Source of the DNA: Massilia aquatica | Lineage (GTDB): Bacteria > Pseudomonadota > Gammaproteobacteria > Burkholderiales > Burkholderiaceae_D | Assembly (NCBI RefSeq): GCF_011682045.1 | Contig: NZ_VVIW01000003.1 | Coordinates: forward strand, 310,001 to 374,000 | DNA length: 64,000 nucleotides | Reading direction: 5' to 3' | Shown: positions 17,598 to 25,195 of the stretch, piece by piece | Layout: the number at the start of each line of letters is the position of its first letter | How positions within the stretch are numbered: position 1 is the first letter of the stretch | The notes under the pieces: model-generated | Database searches by the model: none | What the model was told of the DNA's origin: nothing | Seen by the model: only the letters and a program-made list of their open reading frames with translations | Position numbers and translations under genes: made by a program

Positions 17598-19102
17598 TCG
17601 AGCGCGGCGGGAGCCGGCGGCGCGGCCTGCGCGCCCGGTTGCAGCAGCGCCCCGGCCACGCCGCCGCCCAGTTCCAGCGCGCTGCCGGCCACGCCCAGGC
17701 CCCAGTCGAGCGCGGCGCGCGGATTGGCCGCCATCGACAGCGCCACCCCGGCCGCCGCCGTGCCTGTTTGCAAGCCCAGACGCACGCAATGGGCACGCCC
17801 GCGCAGCAGGTGGCGCGCCCCCATCCCGGCCAGCGACAGCAGCGCCTGCAAGGCGGTCTTGCGCAGGATGTCGGCGCCCATCACGCGGCGCGCCGGCACC
17901 AGCCCGGCCAGCACGCCGCCGGTGACATCGGCGTAGGCGGGGTCGCTGCGGGCGCGCGCCACGATGATGCGCAGCGCGTCGAGCCAGACCGGGGTCAGGT
18001 GGCGGTTGCGGATCAGCTGCACGATCAGGCGCGCCAGCGCCATGTCGAAGCGCAGCTCGCGTTCGACCCGCTGCGCGTAGGGCAGCAGGCTGGCGTGCGT
18101 AAAATCGTTGCGCGCGCGCGCCGCGAGCAGGGTTTCGGCGGCCCAGCGTCCGCTCAGCATGGCGTACTGGATGCCCTCGCCGTTGAGCGGGTTGATCAGG
18201 CCGGCGGCGTCGCCCGCCAGCAGCACCCGTTCGCCCACGCAGGGCAGGGCCGGATCGTAGGTGCTCAAAGGCCAGCCGGTCACCGGGCCGCGCAGTTGCG
18301 CGTCGCCGAGGCGCGCGCGCAGGGCCGGGTCGCTGGAGATCAGGCGCACCATCAGCTGGCGCAGGTGTTCCTCGTTGCGCGGCAAGGTCGCGCGCACCAT
18401 GCCGATGCCGACATTGGCCGAGCTGGGGCCGGTCGGGAACAGCCAGTAATAGCCGGGAAAGGTATCGTCCGAAAAATACAGGTCGCAGCGGTTGCCGGTG
18501 TCCGGCAAGCCGTCCATGTAGGCGCGCATGGCGATGATGCGGTTGCGGTCCGGCACCGTGTGCCCGCGCAGCAGGCGGGCCACCACGGAACTGCTGCCGT
18601 CGGCGCCGATCAGCGCTTGCGCGCGCAGGGTGGCCGGCCCGGCCGGGCCGTTGACCGCGACGCTGACGCCGCCGGCGCCGCTGGCGAAGCCCTGCACCCG
18701 GGTGTTTTCCAGCACCCGGGCGCCGGCCGCGCGCGCCCGTTCGAGGATCCACTGGTCGAGTTCCTTGCGCGCGATGACCCGGCCATGCGCCGGCATGCCC
18801 GCCACGCGCGGGATGGGATGGGTGATCAGGTGGCGCCCGTTCAGGTACAGCGCGGCCTCGTGGATGATGTTGGTGTGGCGGTAGCCGGGCAGGCCGGAAA
18901 TGCCGAGGCGGTCGAGTTCGAGCAGGGCGGCCGGGCCGACGAAGTCGCCGCAGACTTTATCGCGCGGGAATTGCTGGTGGTCGAGCAGGAGGACCGAGAA
19001 GCCGGCGTCGGCCAGATGGGCGGCCGCGGCGGCGCCGGCCGGGCCGGCGCCCGCGATGATCACGTCGCCATCGCGCGCGGCGGCAATTTTCAGAGTCAGC
19101 AT
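17573..19102 (-). CDS. Geranylgeranyl reductase family FAD-dependent oxidoreductase
   Basis: 509 aa from the ATG at 19102. A TTG at 19174 would add 24 residues; neither start has a clear Shine-Dalgarno, but the FAD-binding motif GAGPAGAAAAAHL lies naturally near the start (residue 18) with the ATG. Later motifs are DKVCGDF, GADGSSSVVAR, PGYYWLFPTGPSSANVGIG (the W-x-F-P signature of geranylgeranyl reductases) and VLLAGDAAGLINPLNGEGI. Such enzymes saturate double bonds of geranylgeranyl chains on diphosphates, lipids or quinones. The C-terminal 100 residues are Ala/Gly-rich. The gene is convergent with the polyprenyl synthase and overlaps it by 25 bp, which strengthens a functional link. Confidence 0.88.
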   Translation of the reverse strand: MLTLKIAAARDGDVIIAGAGPAGAAAAAHLADAGFSVLLLDHQQFPRDKVCGDFVGPAALLELDRLGISGLPGYRHTNIIHEAALYLNGRHLITHPIPRVAGMPAHGRVIARKELDQWILERARAAGARVLENTRVQGFASGAGGVSVAVNGPAGPATLRAQALIGADGSSSVVARLLRGHTVPDRNRIIAMRAYMDGLPDTGNRCDLYFSDDTFPGYYWLFPTGPSSANVGIGMVRATLPRNEEHLRQLMVRLISSDPALRARLGDAQLRGPVTGWPLSTYDPALPCVGERVLLAGDAAGLINPLNGEGIQYAMLSGRWAAETLLAARARNDFTHASLLPYAQRVERELRFDMALARLIVQLIRNRHLTPVWLDALRIIVARARSDPAYADVTGGVLAGLVPARRVMGADILRKTALQALLSLAGMGARHLLRGRAHCVRLGLQTGTAAAGVALSMAANPRAALDWGLGVAGSALELGGGVAGALLQPGAQAAPPAPAALDYRSRSIM

Positions 19103-19203
19103 GGCGGGGAAGGTCTGGACAGGGAATTGTCCAGTATCCACGCCCCGGACAAGCGCATTGCTGATGTAACGCAAGGAGCGCGTAAAAAGCGCCGATGGCG
19201 GGA

Positions 19204-19220
19204 TTTATCACGGTGATAAA
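19204..19220. promoter_or_regulatory. Perfect 17-bp palindrome, putative antitoxin operator
   Basis: TTTATCAC-G-GTGATAAA, a perfect dyad resembling the operators of Xre/lambda-repressor-fold regulators. It overlaps a −10-like TAAAAT (19217–19222) about 75 bp before the MqsA-type gene. This is typical of an autoregulated toxin-antitoxin promoter. Confidence 0.55.
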
Positions 19221-19241
19221 ATATGTCGCAATGTGCTCACT

Positions 19242-19261
19242 GTCAGGCAACCTGACTTTTT
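19242..19261 (+). terminator. Short hairpin with T-tract in the MqsA-type leader
   Basis: Stem GTCAGG (19242–19247) / CCTGAC (19251–19256), CAA loop, followed by TTTTT. It is small but has terminator form. It sits between the putative promoter and the start at 19294, so it could be an attenuator or a second operator half-site pair. Confidence 0.35.
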
Positions 19262-19293
19262 CGCTGCCGGGAGCCATCGCGAGGATGACCGCC

Positions 19294-19623
19294 ATGCCGA
19301 TAACGCTGACCTGCCGCGCCTGCAAGGACGGCAAGCTGCACGAGATCGTATCTCGACGCGAATTTTTCCCGAACAAAAAGATGGTCAGCGTTGAGCTGCG
19401 GCACGTGCAATGCGATGCTTGCGGCGCCGTCGACACGCTGTCCGCGCAACACGCCGACAACTTGCGCAGGCTGGCGGCGCGCAAGGCCGAGTATGGCGAG
19501 CAGCTGATGGGCGAAGAGTACATCGCATTGCGCAAGCGCTACGGCCTGACCCAACGGCAGGCGTCGAAGATCTTCGGCAAAGGCCTGATTGCCTTTTCCC
19601 GCTACGAAAATGAGGATGTTTAG
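19294..19623 (+). CDS. MqsA/YgiT-type zinc-finger HTH antitoxin-like protein, C-terminally shortened
   Basis: 109 aa from the ATG at 19294 (GAGG 9 nt upstream; longer in-frame starts would run through the operator). The N-terminal zinc finger has two CxxC pairs (C7/C10 and C40/C43) as in MqsA. The C-terminal half is an Xre-type HTH (LRKRYGLTQRQASKIFG...AFSRYENEDV). E. coli MqsA continues about 25–30 residues after the FSRYE motif; here a stop follows almost at once, so the last helices are missing. No MqsR-type toxin gene is adjacent. It overlaps the next HTH ORF. Likely a stand-alone regulator or a decayed antitoxin. Confidence 0.7.
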   Translation: MPITLTCRACKDGKLHEIVSRREFFPNKKMVSVELRHVQCDACGAVDTLSAQHADNLRRLAARKAEYGEQLMGEEYIALRKRYGLTQRQASKIFGKGLIAFSRYENEDV

Positions 19624-19903
19624 CATCAGGCGGCGACGGCTCTTGAAGGGAATTACCCTGGAGACCTTGGCCGAGCGGGCCGGAATCGGCAAGGCCACGC
19701 TGCAGCGGCTGGAAACGCGTGGCGACTGCACGTTTGAAAACTTTATCCGTACCGTGCTGGCGCTTGGCATGGCAAGCGAATTGTAGGAAATTTTCGTCTC
19801 GAAGACGGTGTCCATCGCGCAAATGGAACGTGAGGCTGAACTCGCGACGCGCATGCGGGCTCCCCGCAAGTCGGTGTCAAAGAGGCCTGGATGCAAACAC
19901 TGA
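19616..19903 (+). pseudogene. HTH (HipB-like) regulator gene interrupted by an in-frame TAG
   Basis: An ATG at 19616, overlapping the end of the MqsA-type gene, opens a frame encoding a helix-turn-helix protein: SIRRRRLLKGITLETLAERA, then GIGKATLQRLETRG, then FENFIRTVLALGMASEL. A TAG at 19784–19786 stops it. The same frame continues for 38 codons to a TGA at 19903, and the continuation (EIFVSKTVSIAQMEREAE..., basic end) looks like the normal tail of HipB-like antitoxins. So a point mutation probably truncated the protein. The 56-residue HTH piece could still be made. No hipA follows. Sense-codon suppression is less likely. Confidence 0.6.
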
Positions 19904-19966
19904 CGTTACGACGTGATGCATGGTATGACAGGATCAAGCTTGCCCGGCCGTGCCAGCGGCCAGGCG

Positions 19967-20004
19967 AAAAAAAACCGCCGGACTGTGCATCCGGCGGTTT
20001 TTTC
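19967..20004. terminator. Bidirectional rho-independent terminator
   Basis: Stem AACCGCCGGA (19973–19982) / TCCGGCGGTT (19990–19999), 7-nt loop, A8 on the left and T6 on the right. It can end both the rightward HTH locus and the leftward TonB receptor (stop at 20022). Confidence 0.9.
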
Positions 20005-20021
20005 ACATCAGCCCGGGACGC

Positions 20022-22640
20022 TTAAAACGCGTAGCTGGCGCGCAGGTACACCGCGCGGCCGATCGGGTCGCTGAAGCGCGGATCGTAGCCCTTCTGGAAC
20101 AGGGTGCCCTGGTTCGAGAACGGCGGCTGTTCGTCCAGCAGGTTCTTCAGGCCGGCGGTCAGGGTCAGGCCCTGGACGCCGCTGTAGCTGCCCGACAGGT
20201 TCAGCAGGCTGTAGGCTTCGACCTTGTGCTTGAACTCGTCGGCCACCTGGTTCTGGTCCTGATACGAGGACTTGAACGATTGCGACAGGTTCACGCCCCA
20301 AGGACCGTTGCTCCAGTTCAGCGCTGCCGTGTGCTGCCAGCGGAACACCGGCGCCATGTCGGCGTAGCGGCCCACGTTGTGGATGAACTCGCCATTGCGC
20401 TCGTTCTGGTAGTCGTACTTGTGCACGTAGGTACCGTCCATGGTCACGGTGAAGTTGCCGACGCTGGTGCGCGGCAGGCGCAGGGTCATGCTCAGGTCGA
20501 CGCCGTCGGTCTTGACTTCGCCAAGGTTGTTGAGGAAGTTTTCGATCGCGTTCGGCGAGCCGTCCGGATTACGCAGGAACAGCGCCTTGTACTTCTCGTA
20601 GTTGCCGTAGATGCTTTGCTCCGGCAGGGCGGCGATCTTGTCCTTCAACTGGATGTTCCAGTAGTCGGCCGCAATCGTCACGCTCGGGATCGGCTCGATC
20701 ACCGCGCCGAAGGAGAACGACTTCGATTTCTCCGGCTTCAGGTTGATATTGCCGCCCTGCAGCTTGTACTGTTGCAGGTCGCAGTCACGCAGCGGATTCG
20801 AGCCTGGCTGCGGCTTGCCGCCAGGGCACAGGATCGGATCGTTGTAGCTGTCGTTGGTATCGTTGCGCGACGGCGGACCGTTCTTTTCGAACAGGGTCGG
20901 GGCACGGAAACCGGTGCTGGCCGAACCGCGCACCAGCACTTGCGGGGTCGGCTGGTAGCGCAGGCCGACTTTCGGGTTGGTGGTGTTGCCGACGTCGCTG
21001 TAGCGGTCGTAGCGCGCCGCCAGCTGCACTTCCAGTTCCTTGGTGAACGGCAGGTTCAGCTCGGTAAACACGGCCTGGATATTGCGCGAACCGGTTTTCG
21101 ACAGCGAACCCGACAAGCCCGAGCTCGACGCCTGCGAGGCGATCGCGCGGTTGACGTTGAATTCGGCCGTCTCGCGCCGGATCTCGGTGCCGACCGCGAC
21201 CGCCATCTGGCCGCCGCCCATGGCCATGATGTCGCGGCTGGCCTTGAAATCGAAGGCGGTGTTTTTCACTTCGGCGCTCTGCACGCGGCCGCGCAGGGCG
21301 GTGCTGTCCAGATAGGCCTTGCCGGCCGCGTCCTGCAGCGCGAACGGGTTGAGGATGCCATTGGCAACGCCGGCCGCGAACGAGGCGTCGGCCACGTAGC
21401 CGCCCACGAAGTCTTCGCTCGACTTGGAGATCGAGTGCGCGATGCCGCCCTTGTAATCCCAGCCCGCCAGCAAGCCTTCCATGCCGAACACCACGCGGTC
21501 GGCCTTGCCTTGCGAATCGATGGTGCGCTGGCCCGCTTCCAGCGGACGCCAGTTGACCGACAACGGTCCGCCCGACACGCCGCTCTTCGGATAGTACTTG
21601 CTGGTGTTCGGCAGGATCAGGCCGGTTTGCGGCGGCGGCGCGGTGCGCGAGGTGACGTCGTTTTGCGAATGCAAAAATTCCAGGCTGGCCAGGTGGTCGG
21701 CGCCCAGCTTCATGCTGCCGCGCGCGAACAGGGCCACTTGTTCCTGGTCGGGCATGCTGTCGATCTGGCGCGTGTAATCCTGGCGGCAGATGCCGGCCGC
21801 GTTCGGTACCGAGAACGGTGGATTGCAACCGGTGGCCCAGCCCGGATTGCCGGACTTGTCGGCGCCGGCATCGTAGAAGTTGGCCGGGAAGGTGGTGCCG
21901 GACGTGAGGTTCAGGCCGCGGCTAGGAACGATCCCGGTTTTCGAGAATTCGCGCTCCTGCGAACCGATCGAGGTCTGCTTGTGCCAGTCGACCACGCCGA
22001 AGACGTTGAAGCCGTCCTTGTCCAGGTTGCCGAAGCCGCTGGACAGGTTGACGCGTTTTTCGTCGCCGCCGTCCTTGCGTGGGCGCACCAGTTCGCCGGT
22101 GATGGTGGTGGTCGTGACCGAGCGCTTGGTGATGAAGTTGATCACGCCGCCGATGGCGTCGGTGCCGTAGATGGCCGAGGCGCCGTCGCGCAGCACTTCG
22201 ACCCGGTCGAGGGCGGACAGGGGAATCATGTTCAGGTCGACGCTGGAGCTGTCGTACGGGTGGTTGGCGAGGCGCCGGCCGTTGAGCAGCACCAGGGTCT
22301 TGTCGCCGCCCAGGCCGCGCAAGTCGGCGCTGGCCTGGCCGCCGGTCGGCAGGCCGCTGCTGTTGCCGCCAACGACGTTGCCGCTGCCCATGGTGCTCTG
22401 GTTCGATGGAATGCGCGACAGCGCTTCCTGGGCCGTGGTCAATCCCTGCTTGATGAACTCGTCGGCCTTGATGATCGACAGCGGGTTGGCGGTTTCGCTT
22501 TGAATGCGTTTGATCGACGATCCGGTGATCTCGACACGCTGCATCGGCTGGCCGTCCTGGGCGAAGGCCGCGCCTGCAAAGCCGCCGCCGGCTGCAAACA
22601 TCGCGCCCAACGACAGGGATAATACGGTTGGCTTCATCAT
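20022..22640 (-). CDS. TonB-dependent outer-membrane receptor (subfamily A)
   Basis: 872 aa from the ATG at 22640, chosen because GGAG lies 9 nt upstream and a good signal peptide (MMKPTVLSLSLGAMFAAGG..., cut after AFAQ) follows; the frame is open further upstream but lacks these. Plug motifs are QRVEITGSSIKR, KTLVLLNGRRLANHPYDSSS and VEVLRDGASAIYGTDAIGGVINF. The barrel ends GRAVYLRASYAF. It is closely related to the receptor at 3653–6325 (TSGTTFPANFYDAG, DPILCPGGKPQPG, VPRTSVGNFTVTMDGTY-type strand). It stands alone with the terminator above. Ligand unknown. Confidence 0.95.
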   Translation of the reverse strand: MMKPTVLSLSLGAMFAAGGGFAGAAFAQDGQPMQRVEITGSSIKRIQSETANPLSIIKADEFIKQGLTTAQEALSRIPSNQSTMGSGNVVGGNSSGLPTGGQASADLRGLGGDKTLVLLNGRRLANHPYDSSSVDLNMIPLSALDRVEVLRDGASAIYGTDAIGGVINFITKRSVTTTTITGELVRPRKDGGDEKRVNLSSGFGNLDKDGFNVFGVVDWHKQTSIGSQEREFSKTGIVPSRGLNLTSGTTFPANFYDAGADKSGNPGWATGCNPPFSVPNAAGICRQDYTRQIDSMPDQEQVALFARGSMKLGADHLASLEFLHSQNDVTSRTAPPPQTGLILPNTSKYYPKSGVSGGPLSVNWRPLEAGQRTIDSQGKADRVVFGMEGLLAGWDYKGGIAHSISKSSEDFVGGYVADASFAAGVANGILNPFALQDAAGKAYLDSTALRGRVQSAEVKNTAFDFKASRDIMAMGGGQMAVAVGTEIRRETAEFNVNRAIASQASSSGLSGSLSKTGSRNIQAVFTELNLPFTKELEVQLAARYDRYSDVGNTTNPKVGLRYQPTPQVLVRGSASTGFRAPTLFEKNGPPSRNDTNDSYNDPILCPGGKPQPGSNPLRDCDLQQYKLQGGNINLKPEKSKSFSFGAVIEPIPSVTIAADYWNIQLKDKIAALPEQSIYGNYEKYKALFLRNPDGSPNAIENFLNNLGEVKTDGVDLSMTLRLPRTSVGNFTVTMDGTYVHKYDYQNERNGEFIHNVGRYADMAPVFRWQHTAALNWSNGPWGVNLSQSFKSSYQDQNQVADEFKHKVEAYSLLNLSGSYSGVQGLTLTAGLKNLLDEQPPFSNQGTLFQKGYDPRFSDPIGRAVYLRASYAF

Positions 22641-22834
22641 GCTGTTCAACTCCATCCAAAAGTGAGAGGGGACTATAGAATCATCAGGGGCAGCGGGTGT
22701 CAATCGTGCAAGTTTGCGTTTGATCGAAATACAACGAAAATGGCTAAATTGTTTAGCTTGATTGCAAAGTAAGCTTCCAGTCAGCAAGTGTGTTCACACA
22801 TGCATTATTTGCTGCCGTCTATTGAACGCGTGGG

Positions 22835-23296
22835 TCAGGGAAAGGGCATGTCCAGGGAGTCTTCGGATGCAATGATCAGCCCGGGCTGGCATAGGTATTT
22901 CACCAAGGCCGGATCGCGGCGCAGAATCAGTGCGGCGAGCTCCACGGTGGCACCTGCCTGGCCATGGCTAGCGATCTCGCTCGGTGCCAGCGGGATTTGC
23001 CACATTACCCCGTCGCCTTCCCAGGGAACGTCGTCGGCCTCGACCGGCGCCAGCCGCTCCGGATGGCCCGCCGGGCAGCGCAGGGCCACGCTGAGGGCGG
23101 GGCGGCCGCTGGCCCGGTCGCGCACGGTTACCAGCATCTGCGCATCCATTGCCAGATTCGGATACCAAGCGGCGATGTAGTCGCCAAAGGGTGCATCGTC
23201 GATCCATATATTTCCGCTGGATAGGCCTACCCAGCCCTGGTACCAGGCGCAGTCGTCGGTTACTTGCCAGAGCACATCGCCGAGAGTGACATTCAT
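22835..23296 (-). CDS. Unknown soluble protein (153 aa)
   Basis: 153 aa from the ATG at 23296, which has GGAG 4 nt upstream; a longer frame to 23338 would run through the 28-bp repeat and is less likely. I do not recognise a family. It is acidic and rich in aromatic residues (WYQGWVGLSSGNIWIDDAPFGDYIAAWYPN), with no signal peptide or membrane span. It lies just beyond the left copy of the direct repeat, so before the insertion it was probably the neighbour downstream of the receptor at 26959–29751. GC content is host-like. Confidence 0.65.
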   Translation of the reverse strand: MNVTLGDVLWQVTDDCAWYQGWVGLSSGNIWIDDAPFGDYIAAWYPNLAMDAQMLVTVRDRASGRPALSVALRCPAGHPERLAPVEADDVPWEGDGVMWQIPLAPSEIASHGQAGATVELAALILRRDPALVKYLCQPGLIIASEDSLDMPFP

Positions 23297-23315
23297 GGGG
23301 CTCCGTTGGCCGTGT

Positions 23316-23343
23316 GAAAAAGGGCGATGCCTGCGCACCGCCC
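23316..23343. repeat. Left copy of 28-bp direct repeat (terminator sequence)
   Basis: 28 bp identical to 26903–26930. On the minus strand it reads GGGCGGTGC-GCAG-GCATCGCCC followed by TTTTTC, i.e. a rho-independent terminator hairpin. Sequence outside the repeat differs at once on both sides. It bounds the lower-GC segment on the left and would also terminate the leftward insert transcript. Confidence 0.85.
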
Positions 23344-23370
23344 GTTATGCAATGACTTGCGTGTTTTGGA

Positions 23371-23400
23371 GTGAACGCGTGATTAGCTCCCTAGTCGCGC
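23371..23400. repeat. Island hairpin repeat, copy 1
   Basis: GTGAACGCGTGATTAG, then CTCC, then CTAGTCGCGC. The stem GCGTGATTAG/CTAGTCGCGC is 10 bp if two G·U pairs are allowed. It lies 25 bp after the stop of the 401-aa gene and 28 bp from the left direct repeat. Confidence 0.6.
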
Positions 23401-23424
23401 CTTACTATTCTGGTAAGCGCCTTA

Positions 23425-24630
23425 TTATTTTGCCTCTCGGAACTTACTCAGAGCCTCAACAAGGGCGCTCACCTCTGTCATATTAAAAGGCGCGCTGACA
23501 GTGTGCTCTTGCACGCCGTTCCCAAAATATTTCTTTATCAATTCTTCCCTGATTGTGTCTTTTTTATCTTTTTCCATCAGTTCAATAAACGGCCCAAGGG
23601 CCGCGAGTTCTATTTGAGTTTGACGGGCGCGGTCGGCAGTGGTGCGATGACGAGCAGATTCCCGTGCAAGATACCAGCCCGGCAAGGTAATTGTGATGGT
23701 GGCTCCGATCCGAAACAAGACCGTTATCATGGTTTCCGCGGACGGTGCGTGTCCAATCCATTTTTCGAGCAATCCTAGTGCCATGGTCACGCCAAGTGAA
23801 AAAAACACAATCGCGGCAATTCGAAACCGATTCGCTTGAGTTGTTTCCTTATCAGCCGCGTTTTCATAACTACCAGTCACCCCTTTGGTTCCAAAAGAGC
23901 TATACAATTTCGCCGCGTTGGTTTCGTATTCTTTAAGAACTTCAGAAAAACGTTCTGCATCATCTTTGGCTGTCTCTTGTAATTTCGACGCATCTACTAG
24001 CCGGGCTTGCATTGCTTCGTCATGCTCTTTTTTACGGTCACGTTCTGCGTCGTGGTACTGACTCTGTAACTCCGCCACTTGAGCTGATGCTTGTGACCGA
24101 AGGCTTGCCGCGTCTTCATCCATCTTTTTTATCTTACTCAGGAGATGGTTAGCGCTTTCTGCTTGGACTTCCAACATTTCTTTGGTTTTTGCATGTTGAC
24201 GCGATAAGTCTTCCATGCTTTTTTTCGCCAAGTCACGATGTTCCGATAGCATTTTATTATATACCGCGCCTGCCGTTTCTTCGGGCGGTCGAGCGAAAGT
24301 CCACATTAAAGGCTGTATATTTTGTGAAACGACTATAACCGCAGATACCAATTGGTCGAGCTGACGAGTAGTTGTGAAAGCCTCAAATCGCGCGAGCACT
24401 TCATTTAGCTGATGCGCAATTTGATTCAATCCCACTAAGCTGATCAATTCTGGAGGGTTGGCTGACAAATGACTTTCGATTACACGACGCATGGCAAAAA
24501 TTTGCGTAATATAAGTTTTTGCATCTGGCAATTCGATCAATGCTTCGCGAAGCGCATTTGTGGCCGGCAGAGTATTCATCAGTGAGATTGCCGCATGAAT
24601 TGGGTGACTAGTGAATTCTTCTGGTGTCAT
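23425..24630 (-). CDS. Coiled-coil protein with two transmembrane segments (401 aa), island gene
   Basis: 401 aa. Residues ~1–115 are a helical soluble region, ~125–245 a long Lys/Glu/Gln-rich coiled coil, followed by two predicted membrane helices (about 269–288, IAAIVFFSLGVTMALGLL, and 301–322, MITVLFRIGATITITLPGWY) and a basic C-terminal helical domain of about 80 residues. No signal peptide, so both ends would face the cytoplasm. I cannot assign a family with confidence; the membrane-plus-C-terminal layout recalls DUF6161-like proteins. Its lower GC differs from the neighbours, and the position in a repeat-bounded insert suggests horizontal transfer. A phage-defence or envelope role is possible but unproven. 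SD is weak (GAAGAT). Confidence 0.75.
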   Translation of the reverse strand: MTPEEFTSHPIHAAISLMNTLPATNALREALIELPDAKTYITQIFAMRRVIESHLSANPPELISLVGLNQIAHQLNEVLARFEAFTTTRQLDQLVSAVIVVSQNIQPLMWTFARPPEETAGAVYNKMLSEHRDLAKKSMEDLSRQHAKTKEMLEVQAESANHLLSKIKKMDEDAASLRSQASAQVAELQSQYHDAERDRKKEHDEAMQARLVDASKLQETAKDDAERFSEVLKEYETNAAKLYSSFGTKGVTGSYENAADKETTQANRFRIAAIVFFSLGVTMALGLLEKWIGHAPSAETMITVLFRIGATITITLPGWYLARESARHRTTADRARQTQIELAALGPFIELMEKDKKDTIREELIKKYFGNGVQEHTVSAPFNMTEVSALVEALSKFREAK

Positions 24631-24738
24631 AGGATCTTCAAACGGAGGGTGGGGTGGGCGAATGGCATTATTCTATATTGAAAATCGCCTTACGCCAAAG
24701 CACTGCAGAATTTTCCTCACTATTTTGACTGTGCCGTC

Positions 24739-24776
24739 GTGAACGTGTGATTAGTTCCCTAGTCACCATCACGCGG
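24739..24776. repeat. Island hairpin repeat, copy 2
   Basis: GTGAACGTGTGATTAG, TTCC, CTAGTCAC, with stem GTGATTAG/CTAGTCAC (one G·U) and the trailing CATCACGCGG. It lies between the 401-aa gene (start 24630) and the stop of the 77-aa gene (24903). The gap 24631–24902 holds this repeat and otherwise nothing I can call; the frames across it look non-coding. Confidence 0.6.
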
Positions 24777-24902
24777 TTCCTTTTTTCGCCGAATAGCGCT
24801 CCAATAAAGAAGGCCCCAATTTGAAAGTCGGAACCTTTTTTACTTAATGCATTCTTTTCCATAACTCGGGGTGGAACATAAGAATATTTTCCGGTGAACT
24901 GA

Positions 24903-25136
24903 TCACTTGGCGGCGAGCACCGCGACCGTCGTTGCCCACGGCTTTCCATCATGACCAGGGACGTCCTCCTGACCAACATGCAGGAGAGTGCAACCATGCT
25001 CTGTTAAATAGTGGTTGACGGCAGCGGCAAAATCCATTGTTCCGTCGATCGAGTGCGAGCAGAAGCTGCAACCGCTCAATTCGTTAGAACTTACTCGGGC
25101 GACTGCAGTAGTCTTATTGTCCATGCGCTGGTCCAT
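24903..25136 (-). CDS. Small cysteine/histidine protein (77 aa), island gene
   Basis: 77 aa; an alternative ATG at 25124 would remove four residues. It contains C23, C26, H28, then H42, H47 and C49, spacing that could hold zinc. The end GHDGKPWATTVAVLAAK looks like a folded beta-strand finish. No signal peptide or membrane helix. It begins 59 bp after the stop of the YkgJ-type gene, on the same strand, so they may be co-transcribed. No Shine-Dalgarno is obvious. Family not recognised. Confidence 0.5.
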   Translation of the reverse strand: MDQRMDNKTTAVARVSSNELSGCSFCSHSIDGTMDFAAAVNHYLTEHGCTLLHVGQEDVPGHDGKPWATTVAVLAAK

Positions 25137-25195
25137 TGTGGGTACTGGCGGCCGGCCAGCTGCGGGCGCCTCACGGCGCGTGATTTTCCTTGGGC

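Noticed and set aside
16530-18752. A 740-codon minus-strand frame over the polyprenyl synthetase and flavoprotein
   Set aside because: Shadow of the genuine genes, Arg/Ala/Gly-rich, no domain recognised.
22715-22735. FNR site upstream of the receptor at 20022
   Set aside because: Only TTGAT-CGAA-ATACA; the right half-site has an error and the position is not distinctive.
24668-24997. A 109-codon minus-strand frame between the 401-aa and 77-aa island genes
   Set aside because: It runs through the hairpin repeat, overlaps the better 77-aa ORF, and lacks a Shine-Dalgarno and family features.
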